Below, one piece after another: positions 30,712 through 41,545 of a stretch of 64,000 nt of DNA. Positions within the stretch are counted from its first letter, which is position 1. Every line of letters begins with the position of its first letter. The notes under the pieces were generated by a model, which searched no databases, was not told the origin of the DNA, and saw only the letters and a list, made by a program, of their open reading frames with translations. A program made the translations under genes and the position numbers. The stretch comes from Haliclona indistincta (lineage: Eukaryota > Porifera > Demospongiae > Haplosclerida > Chalinidae): NCBI GenBank assembly GCA_964017065.1, contig OZ024787.1:7020996-7084995 (forward strand), written 5' to 3'.

Positions 30712-31153
30712 GGTGTTGCGAATGCAGTAGGTTGTTGCGAGGCGGCGTATGCAAGCACGTAACCTAATAATTATAATTATTTATAAGTCAAATAATTAAG
30801 GTGGCGGTTACCAGAATTAATGATATTCATGACTTTATATTTTCTAGCCATGGGTAGTTGTACAGACGGACTTGCCGAGTGCAGTTTGCTTGTCTATCGA
30901 TAGTCTTTGACCATATACCATAGTCTCGTACGCGATATTACAGCTGTATGCTGCAGGCAGCATCGCTGTAAAATAGCGTACGCGCATCGCTTGGCGAAAT
31001 CCATGCAATGGATTCTGCACAGATGGCAGGAGAGCTTACTGGAGAAGTTTTAGCTTCGTACGCTTCACACAACTTAAGAAAAATCTCCCCGACCGATCGT
31101 TCTTGGTCGCCACCGGGCGGGCTCGTCTTTCCGCTATGGCTAACGCTAAGACT

Positions 31154-31155
<2 letters not shown>
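30712..31155. other. Short stretch between thiaminase-like gene and retrotransposon
   Basis: Upstream region of the minus-strand gene. It also holds a plus-strand open frame beginning at 31008 (MDSAQMAGELTGEVLASYA...). The frame reaches the retrotransposon insertion point and would stay open across the restored empty site for another 37 or so codons. I do not recognise the product. Confidence 0.4.
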
Positions 31156-31185
<30 letters not shown>

Positions 31186-31264
31186 GTTAAAATTTCAATG
31201 GAAAAGTACAATAAAAATAATACACATAAAAGGCAGCGCCAGAGGGCCGCGACAAACAAAAGTT

Positions 31265-34200
31265 CTAAGTTAATAAATGGTTAGTGTAGACAGAATCAAA
31301 AAAGGAAGAAGCAAAATTCAAAGTGGGAGACAAGGAGTGCAGTCTGAATAATATCATTTTGGCATTGAAAGACCATAACTTGATGGAGAGCTGCTGGATG
31401 AGATTGGAGTATGCCAGACTTTTCGAGATGTTAGCTGAAAGGGCCACCCTACCAGCGATGGATTTCAGAAGTTTGATACTGTGAGCCGTCCAAAGGCCAA
31501 AGGATTCGACCACCAGCGGAAAGAAAAGAGCCCCGAGTGATTCTACTGTTGCCCGATAGTGAGAATCTTTTTCCAATTCCCCGGCAATCCCAGCTGAGCC
31601 GGCTTGCGAAGCAGAAGCGGCAATAAAGGGAGGTATAAAGGAATTTCGAACTGAAATATCGAAGAAAGCTGGTTTCCCGAGAATGAAATCTGGGTGGAGG
31701 ATGTCACCTGGTCTAGAGTTGGAACTGTCACATCTCTGTTCCTTAGATGTTTGAGGATTGTCAAGAATAAGAGACTGCCAGATGATATCTCTTATAGAGT
31801 CATGACGTTTGATACGGAGAGGGCCTTGACCACAGCCAAGGAGATGGTCACCAAAACAGTCAATCACTTGACCGCAAGAGCAGCGGACAGATTGGGGGGT
31901 AGAGGGGAAAAGTTTGATGCCAAGCCAGAGCCTAACAGCAATCACAAACTCCTGTGGGAGCATGGCGAGGCCGAGGTTTGGGTTGGGGATTGCCCGCAAG
32001 CAGGAACCCACAGAAGAGGAGATAGTGTTGAGACGTGCTTGGTCCCTCAGAGGTAGTGAACCTTTGAGAGAGTGAAAAGAATGAAGATCAAGGGCTCTCT
32101 GAATAGATTTTTGGGAGGCGCAAGGATCTGTATCGTGCAGAATGTCGTGCAGTTGAGCAATGGCGACAGTTTCCTCTTGATCAAAGGAAGAGGGACACTT
32201 TGAATGAATTTGTGCAGTGAGATGATCGAAAATGTCCCGAGATGAGAATCTACTACCAAGAAAGGCAGGAAGAGATGAGTTAGCTGCAGATCTAATGCCA
32301 AGGCCGCCTAGACAAATTGGGAGAGTGGCTTGATGCCAAGCGGTGGAGTCTAGGGAGGAACATAGAATAGATTCTAGAGAGGAGCGAAGGTTGCTGTCAA
32401 ACAAAAGAAAAGACTCAGAAGCAGAACCAGGAGGGAGGGTACGAAGGAGATGAGCAATTTTGCATTGACCCAGACAAGAACGCAGTAGATGGAGAGCCAC
32501 CTGAGGGTTATCCAAATCAGCTAAGTGAATCTGCATATAATGAACATTAGTAACCTTCTTGTGAACAAAAGATTCAAAGTAACTATCAGGGCCAAGAATG
32601 GGAGCACCCAACAACTCAACACCTTCATCAGGGGACTTTACACGGCGTAATTCAGGAGGGAGGTCAGGGAAAAGTTGGTCGCCTGAGGGCCAAAAGACTT
32701 CACATTTTGAGAGATTGACGTGGAGACCCAAAGAGGGGCCAAGCTCAAGAATTTTAGAGAAAATAAGAGCTACTACAGAACGGGGACCAACGAGAGTCCC
32801 GTCATCCAGGTACCAGATAGAAAAGGGAAGGGCTTCAAGAGAGTCGCTCATGTGGTCAAGCAATTCTAAAATCACCAGTGAGAAAAGGAGAGGGCCAAGA
32901 GGATCACCCTGCTGAACACCAGATGTAGAGGAAATAGAATGACTACCAAAACGAAGTTCACCAGAACAGCCGTAACACCAATGAACATAGGGTAAAAGCT
33001 CAGGAAACTCGAGCTGTAAGCGGTGTAAAAAGGAAGATCGACTACATTCATTGAAGGCATTTTTGAAGTCAAGTTTAATGCAGCATAGATTGGGATCATC
33101 CCCAAGAGAGCTAAGGCATTGCCGAATGGAATGAACAGCAGCTTCTAAACCTCCGCAAACGCCAACACCAACTTGGTTGTATGGAAGAAAAGTATCAGGG
33201 AGAAAACTATGGATGGCAGCGCAACAAAGGCGACTAGTTAGACGGCGAATCACTTCTCCAACCGCAATAGGGCGGAAAGAGCCAGTTTTCTTTGGAATGG
33301 CAATGAGTGGAGCACTGACAAGCCATGGTGCAATACGGGAATCAGATCTGCCTGACAAAATAAAATTGAGCCAAGAGGTTAAGGCAGATAGACAGGAAGA
33401 GGGTGAAAAGGAGGGCGAACCTGAAACAGCAGCAAGAAGGTGTTCAGCACGCAGCCGTGAACCACCAGGGCTGGAACCTCTAGGAAAACTTTGCAGGGCA
33501 GCGAGAACCGCATCCTCATCAACAGATAAAGGAGGAGAGCAGGAATCAGGAGGATCAGGAATAGCAGCTTGTGGATGGCGAGCAATGAGATCCTTAAGTG
33601 CCTCAGGGTTGTCTGGAGAAGCACAAGGTGAAGCACCCAAAGAGCGCATAGCAGCACTATAGCGCCCTTCTTTTGCTTTGGACAAAGCCTTCGCAATGTT
33701 AGGAGAACTCGAGACATCATCAAGAGAGCGTAATGAATGAGGACGAAAAGAGTGTGCATCCTTTCGAGATTCCTCCCAAAGAGAGATTATGTCTCCATCA
33801 AGCCACCTGCGGAGTCTGGTTTGAATGAGAGAAGCAACAACGAAACGTTTTTTCCTCCCGCCACGAGGAGGGCTTCTGAGGACAGCCTTGGCAAGCAAAA
33901 AGAGGCGGACAAAACCCCACAGACCATCAAAACGGGCATGACGGAATTCAGATGAAAAAACCTGAGCAAGTAAAGGGCGAACTTTCTTGGGAATGTGGAC
34001 AATGGTGGTGACTGGGAGAGTGATGATTTCGTCCATGATCGAGTTAAAAACTGATAATTCAAGGTCAGGGTGAAGGGAAGTGAGAGAGGCCGCAGCCCAG
34101 ACTCCGGATAACGCAAGATCATTAGGAAAAGGGAGAGGAACAGGAAGGACTGACTGAGCAGGGGAAGGAGAAGACATGGGAATCAGAGAATAGTTAATAA

Positions 34201-34321
34201 GAGGAGTAGAGGGAGGAGGAGGAAGAAGCTGACCTTTGCAGCGATTACCTGAGCCTAGGGAACGAAGGCAACCACTCTTAGACCATCTTTTGTCATAACA
34301 CAGAACTTGCAAATGGAACAA
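31265..34321 (-). CDS. Retrotransposon reverse transcriptase / restriction-like endonuclease
   Basis: Open frame of 1018 codons. RT motifs are clear: LDFKNAFN near 417, SGVQQGDPLGPLLF at 467-480 and the catalytic WYLDDG near 503. Near 814-830 lies CSCG...CFGDHLLGC, the CCHC motif that precedes the endonuclease. The segment RPGDILHPDF ... FFDISV at 870-891 carries the acidic residues of a restriction-like nuclease. The first ATG in this frame is only at 34177. The frame opens without an ATG inside the end of the upstream frame, so translation probably continues from the upstream frame by frameshift, or a frameshift mutation split a single ancestral protein. Confidence 0.88.
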   Translation of the reverse strand: MFHLQVLCYDKRWSKSGCLRSLGSGNRCKGQLLPPPPSTPLINYSLIPMSSPSPAQSVLPVPLPFPNDLALSGVWAAASLTSLHPDLELSVFNSIMDEIITLPVTTIVHIPKKVRPLLAQVFSSEFRHARFDGLWGFVRLFLLAKAVLRSPPRGGRKKRFVVASLIQTRLRRWLDGDIISLWEESRKDAHSFRPHSLRSLDDVSSSPNIAKALSKAKEGRYSAAMRSLGASPCASPDNPEALKDLIARHPQAAIPDPPDSCSPPLSVDEDAVLAALQSFPRGSSPGGSRLRAEHLLAAVSGSPSFSPSSCLSALTSWLNFILSGRSDSRIAPWLVSAPLIAIPKKTGSFRPIAVGEVIRRLTSRLCCAAIHSFLPDTFLPYNQVGVGVCGGLEAAVHSIRQCLSSLGDDPNLCCIKLDFKNAFNECSRSSFLHRLQLEFPELLPYVHWCYGCSGELRFGSHSISSTSGVQQGDPLGPLLFSLVILELLDHMSDSLEALPFSIWYLDDGTLVGPRSVVALIFSKILELGPSLGLHVNLSKCEVFWPSGDQLFPDLPPELRRVKSPDEGVELLGAPILGPDSYFESFVHKKVTNVHYMQIHLADLDNPQVALHLLRSCLGQCKIAHLLRTLPPGSASESFLLFDSNLRSSLESILCSSLDSTAWHQATLPICLGGLGIRSAANSSLPAFLGSRFSSRDIFDHLTAQIHSKCPSSFDQEETVAIAQLHDILHDTDPCASQKSIQRALDLHSFHSLKGSLPLRDQARLNTISSSVGSCLRAIPNPNLGLAMLPQEFVIAVRLWLGIKLFPSTPQSVRCSCGQVIDCFGDHLLGCGQGPLRIKRHDSIRDIIWQSLILDNPQTSKEQRCDSSNSRPGDILHPDFILGKPAFFDISVRNSFIPPFIAASASQAGSAGIAGELEKDSHYRATVESLGALFFPLVVESFGLWTAHSIKLLKSIAGRVALSANISKSLAYSNLIQQLSIKLWSFNAKMILFRLHSLSPTLNFASSFFDSVYTNHLLT

Positions 34322-34875
34322 ACCACACGAGAATGAAAAGCAATAAAAGATGGCTCGGGAAGTTCATTTCGTGTGATGTGAGTGTGGTTGATATGGGACC
34401 AGAGCCTGGAGGGGTGGAGCAAGCTGGGGCATAAGGGGCACTGGACTCGGGAGGGAGAAGGGGAGGATGTGACCGAAACCGGAATAGCTAACTCCTGATC
34501 AGGAAGGGATGAAATGTCAGAGTCTGGGACAGCACAGTCGAGAGCGTCAAAGAAACCAGAAAAACTTGAGTCGGCGTTATTCTGAGCAGGAACAGAGACT
34601 GAGCTACTGAAATCCACCGAAGAATGAGGTGACAGAGGTGCTTGGATAACAGCAGGTTCAAGCTCTATAAGAGATACAGGAGGAGAGCCAGCCACTGAAG
34701 AAGGTGGGGAGAGCACATTAGTAGTGAGCAACGGTGGTTCAACATGGGAAGCCGAAATGACAGAGTTAAGGCAGGAGCCAAGACGCAGAGGGAGGCAGTC
34801 AGAACATTGGCGTCCCTGTTTAACGCAAGCACAGTGCTTGCATATGCCAGAGCGGTTACAACGGCAGCAAGGCAT
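34255..34875 (-). CDS. Retrotransposon N-terminal Cys-rich / zinc-finger protein
   Basis: 206 codons from the ATG at 34875. Nine cysteines crowd residues 3-35 (PCCRCN, CKHCAC, CSDC). A C2H2 finger follows at about 146-166 (CPLC ... HINHTH). A further CSICKFC begins another finger at about 186, but the frame ends before its histidines. The overlap with the RT frame (34255-34321) lies exactly there. I infer nucleic-acid binding at the target, as for N-terminal fingers of related elements. Confidence 0.75.
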   Translation of the reverse strand: MPCCRCNRSGICKHCACVKQGRQCSDCLPLRLGSCLNSVISASHVEPPLLTTNVLSPPSSVAGSPPVSLIELEPAVIQAPLSPHSSVDFSSSVSVPAQNNADSSFSGFFDALDCAVPDSDISSLPDQELAIPVSVTSSPSPSRVQCPLCPSLLHPSRLWSHINHTHITRNELPEPSFIAFHSRVVCSICKFCVMTKDGLRVVAFVP

Positions 34876-35013
34876 GGCTGACAACGGACTGTGTTAGACA
34901 TCCGCCATCTTGGTCTAAGACTATCGAAAGAGAACGGATCAAGTGAAAAGAACGGCAACTCGTTAATTTTATGCGCACTGAAGTGGGCGCGACCCGTGTA
35001 AAGTCGTTCCATG

Positions 35014-35102
35014 GTTTGCGCTGTTAGCCACGGGTTAGCGTTGTTTAGTTAGCGCCGTTAGCCACGGATTATCGCTGTTGGCTACGGGTTAACGCCGTTA
35101 GC
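35014..35102. repeat. Short tandem repeat of a GTTAGCCACGG unit
   Basis: Units of about 20 bp (CGCTGTTAGCCACGGGTTAG and variants) occur at 35022-35102 and continue after the MITE at 35405-35435. The MITE inserted into this array. Confidence 0.75.
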
Positions 35103-35404
35103 CAGTGGCGGATCCAGGGGTGGGCCAGGTAGGGCCTGGCCCACCCAAACTAGCCCAGCTAAAATTTTAAAGTTTTAACTATAGTGCAACGCTCTTACCG
35201 TTCTGAACAGAGTTCTCACTACTGACTAGCGCGCTCGCTGCGCTGTACAGCCTCCTAGCTGTTACGCATACAACTATCGCGTTGTAGCGTGCCAGAGTCG
35301 ATTATTACGCCCCTCATGAATATTAATTAGCTAAAATTTTGCGGCGGCGGCGCTGCGCGCCGCACATTGGCTCACTCAATCGTATTTTCCTGGATCCGCC
35401 ACTG
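35103..35404. mobile_element. hAT-type MITE, 302 bp
   Basis: The ends are CAGTGGCGGATCCAGG and CCTGGATCCGCCACTG, perfectly inverted. The 8-bp target duplication CCGTTAGC lies at 35095-35102 and 35405-35412. It has the same terminal style as 14462-14758 but a different interior. Non-coding. Confidence 0.88.
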
Positions 35405-36404
35405 CCGTTAGCCACGGGTTTGCGCTGTTAGGCGAAGCTTTTTAGGGTTCAGTGGCAGATCTAGGGGGTCAGGGAGGGCAAGGCTCTCCCTGAAAATTTG
35501 TCCGCCATTTTATTATTTACATCTAACGCGTCACACAGTCACATCTAGCTGGCTCGCTACTAGACAGGCATAACGCAAGAGTATCTCGATCCAAGCGCCT
35601 GAAAAGTGCAAGCGATCGACGATCATGCTTATAGTATAGGGTCCGCAATGCAAAAAATTAAAGTCAGAGAGAATCTAGCCTTTACTGCAGTTACAAACAA
35701 CACTATATACGTAACAAACAGCTGCAAATTCAAATCTCTGAAATCGTTGCTCGTTGCTCTGCAATCGCTAGCTGAAATCGGCAACTTCAGTCTGTGACCT
35801 TTGACCTTGGGGTTAAATAATGGTGCATTCTCTACTCTTCGCGACAGTTAGCAGTCAGCGCTCTGTTTGCGCGTGTTAGTACCGTCTCGGCAGTTCTTGC
35901 AACAGCTCAGATTGGCAGGCTTACCTCCCCAAATAAGAGTTTCAGGACTAGCTATGACTCGTGATTCCAACATATTTGGGCTTTACATTTTGTGACATTG
36001 AACAGACAGATCCCTACCAGTATTTTCTGATAGTACTAAGTCTAAACACTGCATATAAAATTTCAGCCGAAATGCTTGCTGTTTGCCATCCGGCTGAAAA
36101 GGCTCAAAATATTAACCGTACTACAGAGAACTATGACCATAAACGCGGCATCACCAGCACAAAACTAGCATCAAAGGAAAGATCTCCAACCGTAGCATCC
36201 GTTGCAAGTACAATCAGTAGCCACACGCAACTTTTGAGCCTGCATTTTCGATAAGAAAAACAGTGCTTTCTGGTGGGCGTGGTTCTAGTTGTGGGATTGG
36301 TCACGCCCCCCAGGAGAGCACTATTTTTCTTCGTGAAAATGCAGGCTCAAAAGAACCACGGGTTTAGGGTTTACCTTCCCTTGGGTTGGGTCTGGCGCGC
36401 GAGA
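35405..36404. other. Gene-free stretch with truncated and palindromic MITEs
   Basis: From about 35452 a CAGTGGCAGATCTAGGGGG stretch, followed by TCCGCCATTTTATTATTTAC and further similarity to about 35640, is a 3'-truncated relative of the 14462 MITE. A small palindrome at 36231-36352 is listed separately. Short open frames here are not convincing. Confidence 0.5.
36231..36352. mobile_element. Palindromic MITE, about 120 bp
   Basis: The outer arms CTTTTGAGCCTGCATTTTCG and CGTGAAAATGCAGGCTCAAAAG, and inner matches around GTGGGCGTGG/CACGCCCCCC, make an almost continuous hairpin. No coding sequence. Target duplication not evident. Confidence 0.6.
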
Positions 36405-37085
36405 CTAGTTAAGCTGTGCGCATGCATGCAGTGCATACGAGCCCCGCCCACACTTGTTTGTAGACCTATACGGCGGTTATAATTATCTGGCAAGTGCAGA
36501 ATGGTGATCCTACACGAGCTTACCGTTCTTCGAAGACTCCAGACAAATGCCGGGTGTGTTTTCTCCGATCCACACGGCGCAGCGATACTTTAGCTGATTG
36601 GTCACGTGCGCTACCCATTGCTTGGTCACGTGCGTATTGCGCAATCACAATAATGGCGTCTAACACTAAGCTGACAATGGATCATGATCGAGAAATCGCG
36701 GAACTTAGATCGCCGTCACGCTAAAAACAAAGCTCAAAAGGCACATGCCAGGAGAATTTCACGACTGTTCGTGGATGTTTTGGTCTCGGCACTGCTCGCG
36801 TAAAGGCGCTAGGCGAGTGGAAGAAAGAAAGAAGAAAGAAGAAAACGAAGATGACGAAACTCGATTTTCACCGTTTCCAGGTTCGTCACTTTAGTAACAA
36901 TTTCGAGCAATCTCCTTGCTACTGTAAGATGGGGCAGCGCCAGAGAGCAGATCTAAGTGTCTAAAGACGTATAAAGTTCATCACCAGACGAAATATCAGC
37001 GTTTGAGTGCTAATACATTGTATGTAGCCGCCATCTTGTTTTCTCGTTCATCCCTACATAGGGAGTCACTACCGTGCCTCCCTAA
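36405..37085 (+). mobile_element. Helitron-like element, copy 9, lacking the fold-back head
   Basis: The body starts at about GTTAAGCTGTGCG and has a GAAAGAAAGAAG tract near 36823-36842. It ends with the standard hairpin and CTAA at 37085. The next base starts transporter sequence (ATGGAGTGGTACTGG), so this element marks the left boundary of the duplicated transporter block. Confidence 0.75.
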
Positions 37086-37151
37086 TATGGAGTGGTACTG
37101 GAAACTTGTTCCATGTATTTTATTTGGCATTGGAAAAACTATAATTTTCGT

Positions 37152-37699
37152 CAGGGGGTCCCACAAAGAGTAGTTTCTGACACGAGGCCCAAAAGTGGGT
37201 GGGTGGGTCAGAGGCAAATTTTCAAAATTGGTCACTTTGTGTAAAATTTAGTCATGACATCTAAATTACACTTTAATAAGAGCTTTAAAGGTATTTTAAA
37301 CTGCTTTACAGTTTACTACCAGCTAACTATACTTCTTACCAACATGTCTGCAACCAAAAATTATGACAATCTGGCTAATAATCAATAAATATACATGCAA
37401 GCAATGATGATAAGAAGTGAAGTTTGGTTTGACAGCATGCAATAATTATTGTTAAAGTCAGGAGTTAGGCCGACCTGAACCTTTGCCTTTTGAAATTTGC
37501 CAACAGATTGTGAAGGGGCGTGGTCAATGAATTCAAAATTTAATAATAATAATTATTATTATTAATGAATATAATTACCCGACGCAATATGACGTAATAT
37601 GACATATTATGACGTAATATGACACAGTGGGTGGGTGGGTAGAGCAGCAATGTAAAAAACTGGCCTGGTGTCGTAGATTTTAGCAACTGGGACCCCCCG
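37152..37699. mobile_element. hAT-type MITE, 548 bp, in the transporter pseudogene
   Basis: The ends are CAGGGGGTCCCA and TGGGACCCCCCG, inverted with one mismatch. The target duplication ATTTTCGT lies at 37144-37151 and 37700-37707. CAGGG ends and 8 bp fit hAT. The interior is non-coding, with repeated GTGGGTGGGT near both ends. Confidence 0.88.
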
Positions 37700-37885
37700 A
37701 TTTTCGTTTTTCTTTTCGAGATTATTATTGCTCAGTCGCCAGACAAGATGAAAGGCTTTGTTGTGGGAATAGAACTAGTTTTTCGTGGCATTTTAAATTT
37801 GATCACAGTGCAATATTCACGATTCACTGTGTGTACTGATTTACTGGTATTAATTCTTCTTGTTATACTTTTGTGGTCTTCCTGG

Positions 37886-39953
37886 GTGCGTGTACTTTGC
37901 GTCCAATCGATTTTCAATAATTTGAAGTATTAAAAATTGCGATTTTTGCCCCTTTTTGCTTCTGTTCGTAGCGACGAAAACATAAATTCTCGCGATGAAC
38001 TTATTGGAAATTGAATTCAGCTTTTGGGGTGTATAAAGCGGCCAATCAAAATTCAACCAATGGAGGAATTGAAACGATGAAACCGCTGAAGTAGAATCAT
38101 TTTTTGATTTTTGAAAATTCAAAATCGATTGTCAAATTCAATTTTCAATTTTTGCTGCACCTGATATTCTTGACTACAGTCATCTCGCTGTGTGATACGC
38201 GATCACTGACTGATCTGGCGATGGTATTGTGCTGTGGGCGGAACTAATAGAGGTGCGGTCTCGACAAAATGGCGGCAGCGTTGTGAAGGCTATGCGGAAG
38301 GCTGCTAGCTCTCAGCTCTTCGACAAGGTTTTGGTCATGAAGAAGTCGGTTCAAACAAGACTAGAAAGATGCAATTCGCAATAAAAGAAGTGAATTAAGA
38401 CACAGATAAGAATAATTGCCGAGCTCTAGTATCAATTAATATAAGCTAGCTAGGTGTGGTGTCTCGAAATAAGGGTATCTAGTTTATAATTATAATTAAT
38501 GTTTGGTGAACCACATTGTCATAACTACTCACTAACCACTGGCGACTGCTCTAAACTAACCTACTCTGGTTGTATCACCTATTCTACTGCTGTTATTAAT
38601 AATTTAAAGGCCCACCCATTGTATTACAAGCTCTTATCACTTGATTTGGCATCTTTGGGAAATCAGCAGTCTATCCAGGGAGGAAGCCCCTCAAAATGCT
38701 TAGCGATAATTAACACTGACAATAAGTGCTGATGTATCCATAGCAATTCATGCACTATACATAATACGTAACCGGGATATGAACAGATTCTGTTGTGATC
38801 GATACTGTACAATAAAGACTGTTGGTTCTGTAGCGCATGTGAGACAGTGACAACAAGATAATAGAGCCAGAGCTATCACACCCTACCACTGACAGCTAGA
38901 CCAAGCTGTACAATTGTATGAAAGTAGTGGAGGGAGACTAAGTGATCCAACACCTTTTGGAAGTGATCCACTTCATGGAGACCGACAAGAAATGAGGGAC
39001 CGGGCTTTCCATCGAATATATCCATTGTTTGACTCTATTTTCCATTGGCTCGTAAATGGAGACAATCTTGCTTTTAAGCAGGGTGATTTAAACAGAAGGC
39101 TAAGTGCATGATCAGTCATCATACCTCATCAAACTGAACTGTTCACTATGCATGCAACTTGATAACCTTTTCATTTGAATAACCTACTGTACTAACCCAC
39201 ACACATTGTGCATGAGAGGGCGGGGCTCGTTTAAAGTTCAGCAGGCCAGGTGTTTAGTTACTTTATTACCACCGTTATTTTAATGGTGCTAGACAACCTC
39301 TGGTCCAACATGCGAACGTTGTGTACTCGAGCAACCCGCGGGCATGACGTCGACGGGACAGCTAGGTCACATATTATTATGCAGATGCGTGGCCCTGGCA
39401 ATGTTGTCTAACATAATATTAGGAATCTTTCAAAATAATGTACAGTCGGATTTCCTCATGAGCAAAACTTTAGCTTGTCCAAGAGTGATTTTGAGCTGAG
39501 AGCTAGCAGCCTTCACAACGCTGCCGCCCTCGCTGCCGCCATTTGTCGAGACCGCACCTCTATTAGTTCCGCCCACAGCACAATACCATCGCCAGATCAG
39601 TCAGTGATCGCGTATCACACAGCGAGATGACTGTAGTCAAGAATATCAGGTGCAGCAAAAATGATGACTGTAGTCAAGAATATCAGGTGCAGCAAAAATT
39701 GAAAATTGAATTTGACAATCGATTTTAAAAATCAAAAAATGATTCTACTTCAGCGGTTTCATCGTTTCAATTCCTCCATTGGTTGAATTTTGATTGGCCG
39801 CTTTATACACCCCAAAAGCTGAATTCAATTTCCAATAAGTTCATCGCGAGAATTTATGTTTTCGTCGCTACGAACAGAAGCAAAAAGGGGCAAAAATCGC
39901 AATTTTTAATACTTCAAATTATTGAAAATCGATTGGACGCAAAGTACACGCAC
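37886..39953. mobile_element. Long-inverted-repeat DNA transposon, 2.07 kb, in the transporter pseudogene
   Basis: The terminal repeats start GTGCGTGTACTTTGCGTCC and are mirrored at the other end over roughly 430-450 bp. The right arm contains an extra direct duplication of about 33 bp (ATGACTGTAGTCAAG...). The target duplication CTTCCTGG at 37878-37885 and 39954-39961 is exact and lies in the FLVL codons of the gene. The interior (38340-39500) holds only small open frames, so this is a non-autonomous element. 8 bp suggests hAT or P-like. Confidence 0.85.
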
Positions 39954-41029
39954 CTTCCTGGTCCTTGCCAAATGCTACACACTACGTGAGAGATTAACAT
40001 ACAGGCCATAGTGGAGGAACACTATAAGAGGTACATGGAGGAGGAGTACAGATGAGAAAATCCACAATACTTTGAACACAGTTAATTATTTCTGACTGTT
40101 TTATTACAGTGTGTGTGTGTGTATGTGTGTGTGTGTGTGAAGTTAGATAGGGTCAGTGTACATTTGGATCAGTCAATATTCAATATTACAACAAAACAAA
40201 ATACCTAGAAAATCAGTAATTTCTACTTTCCAAAAATGCAATTCAGAGTGTCAAAAACCAATTTTCAATTTACAATTACTGCAAGATCGAATTGGTCATA
40301 TTCGACGTACTCGCCGTAACGTAACAGACCAGGACTCTGTCTCAGTCCAAAGCGAACACACCTACTTTGCCACACCTACAATTAAAATGGCGACTAGCAG
40401 TACAGTAACTGGCGAGCCTGTCTACCGTGTACGAGTGGACTTGTTCCTTAGTACGTTGTTATTGTCAAGGTCGTCATCTGTGTCCTGGTGGTCGTCTGTG
40501 TCCTGGTGGTCGTCTGCGTTCTGGGCCTCTGCTGGCGGCTTGTATATAATATGTATGTGTACGTACTAGGGAAGCAAAGTTTACTAGCTGTGGTCATGTA
40601 CAATAGGAGGTTCATGTGGGCACCGTGTAGCTAGATGACAGTCCTGCACGATGCCTGCATGGCCAGGCTTCAGGACCGATATATCGGCCCTAGAACCTGC
40701 ATGTACCATAATTGATAGTGTGTTAATTATCATTTTCACAGTTTCATTGATAAGTCGACATCACCTATGTAACTCCCCCTGAGGAGAGTGGCTTGCTTTG
40801 TGTGCAGGGTTTCACGACGAGATAGGCTATAATAGTGTCCATTGATCACCTCTAGTAATAATTATAGCTGTCGTTGCCCGTGTTGTGTCTGTGTGAATGG
40901 GTCTGTGATAGTGTGGTTAACCTGTAGCTCTGTAAGTTATGCTCTGCATGTTAGCTATCAGCATATAGGTTTATGTTTATCTGCCAGAACACATGTAGAC
41001 TTACACTTTCTCCTCTCTACTGCATCTTA

Positions 41030-41032
<3 letters not shown>

Positions 41033-41067
<35 letters not shown>
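41033..41067. repeat. (CA)n microsatellite
   Basis: A run of CA dinucleotides in the left half of the 7.1-kb element. Similar runs lie at 45832-45890 (interrupted) and 46799-46825 in the right half. Confidence 0.9.
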
Positions 41068-41071
<4 letters not shown>

Positions 41072-41275
41072 TCTCACATTACCTAGCAGGTCAATCGTTC
41101 ACTGATACAATGCACGGGTTGTTATGGTGATGATGACAGTCTCAACAAAATAGTAAGAATGATTTCTATGCACCTTGTCTCGTGTTTTTGTGTTTCTCTA
41201 TCACCCACACCACTCTATATAACTTTTGCTCAGTAACTTATCGATTCTATCACCTTAAAGTATGATACCATACAA

Positions 41276-41545
41276 GTGCCCTGCTCTAAATGCCATAGAG
41301 CGCACTCGTCGTTTCATAGAGCACTGGAGGCGGGGCCACGGGCAGCAACTGTTTGCGTAGCGATCGACTTCGGGCTAGTTTCTGCAAGGTCACACTTTAA
41401 ATCCGTTAAAGCACTGCTCTATGGCGTATGATTGCACTCGGGACGTCAGACGTGTCTCAATGACAAATAGAGCACTTGCCGAATTGCATCTCGCCATGCC
41501 CCTCATACAATTATACGCCATAGAGCACTCGACACGGTGCTTTAA
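41276..41545. repeat. Imperfect inverted repeat around CCATAGAGC motifs
   Basis: AGTGCCCTGCTCTAAATGCC, ATAGAGCGCACTCG and later inverse forms (TATGGCGTATGATTGCACTCG, ACGCCATAGAGCACTCG) make a worn fold-back inside the 7.1-kb element. No coding sequence. Confidence 0.45.

Larger units (their letters stand above)
31156..34914 (-). mobile_element. Non-LTR retrotransposon with restriction-like endonuclease, near full length
   Basis: Minus-strand element of about 3.76 kb. It is flanked by an exact 10-bp target duplication CTAAGACTAT (31146-31155 and 34915-34924) and has a 3' poly(A), seen as a T run to 31182. It codes for a Cys-rich/zinc-finger N-terminal region and a reverse transcriptase followed by a CCHC motif and a restriction-like endonuclease. 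This layout is that of the early-branching non-LTR groups (R2, R4, NeSL, HERO, Utopia). The long open frame and perfect duplication suggest a recent insertion. Confidence 0.9.
37086..40100 (+). pseudogene. 3' fragment of a transporter gene, split by two transposons
   Basis: The pieces 37086-37151, 37700-37885 and 39954-40100 together follow the last third of the 3096 gene (EWYWKLVPCIL, then IIIAQSPDKMKGFVVG, then the tail). Deletions in the tail region include loss of GCGGAACAGA and of part of DQEEEY. The two gaps are filled by elements with exact 8-bp target duplications. The 5' two thirds of the gene are absent, cut off by the Helitron-like copy at 36405-37085. Confidence 0.9.

Noticed and set aside
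31694..33955. Plus-strand and other-frame open frames of 100-160 codons
   Set aside because: They lie inside the minus-strand retrotransposon frame and show only its antisense or shifted shadow.
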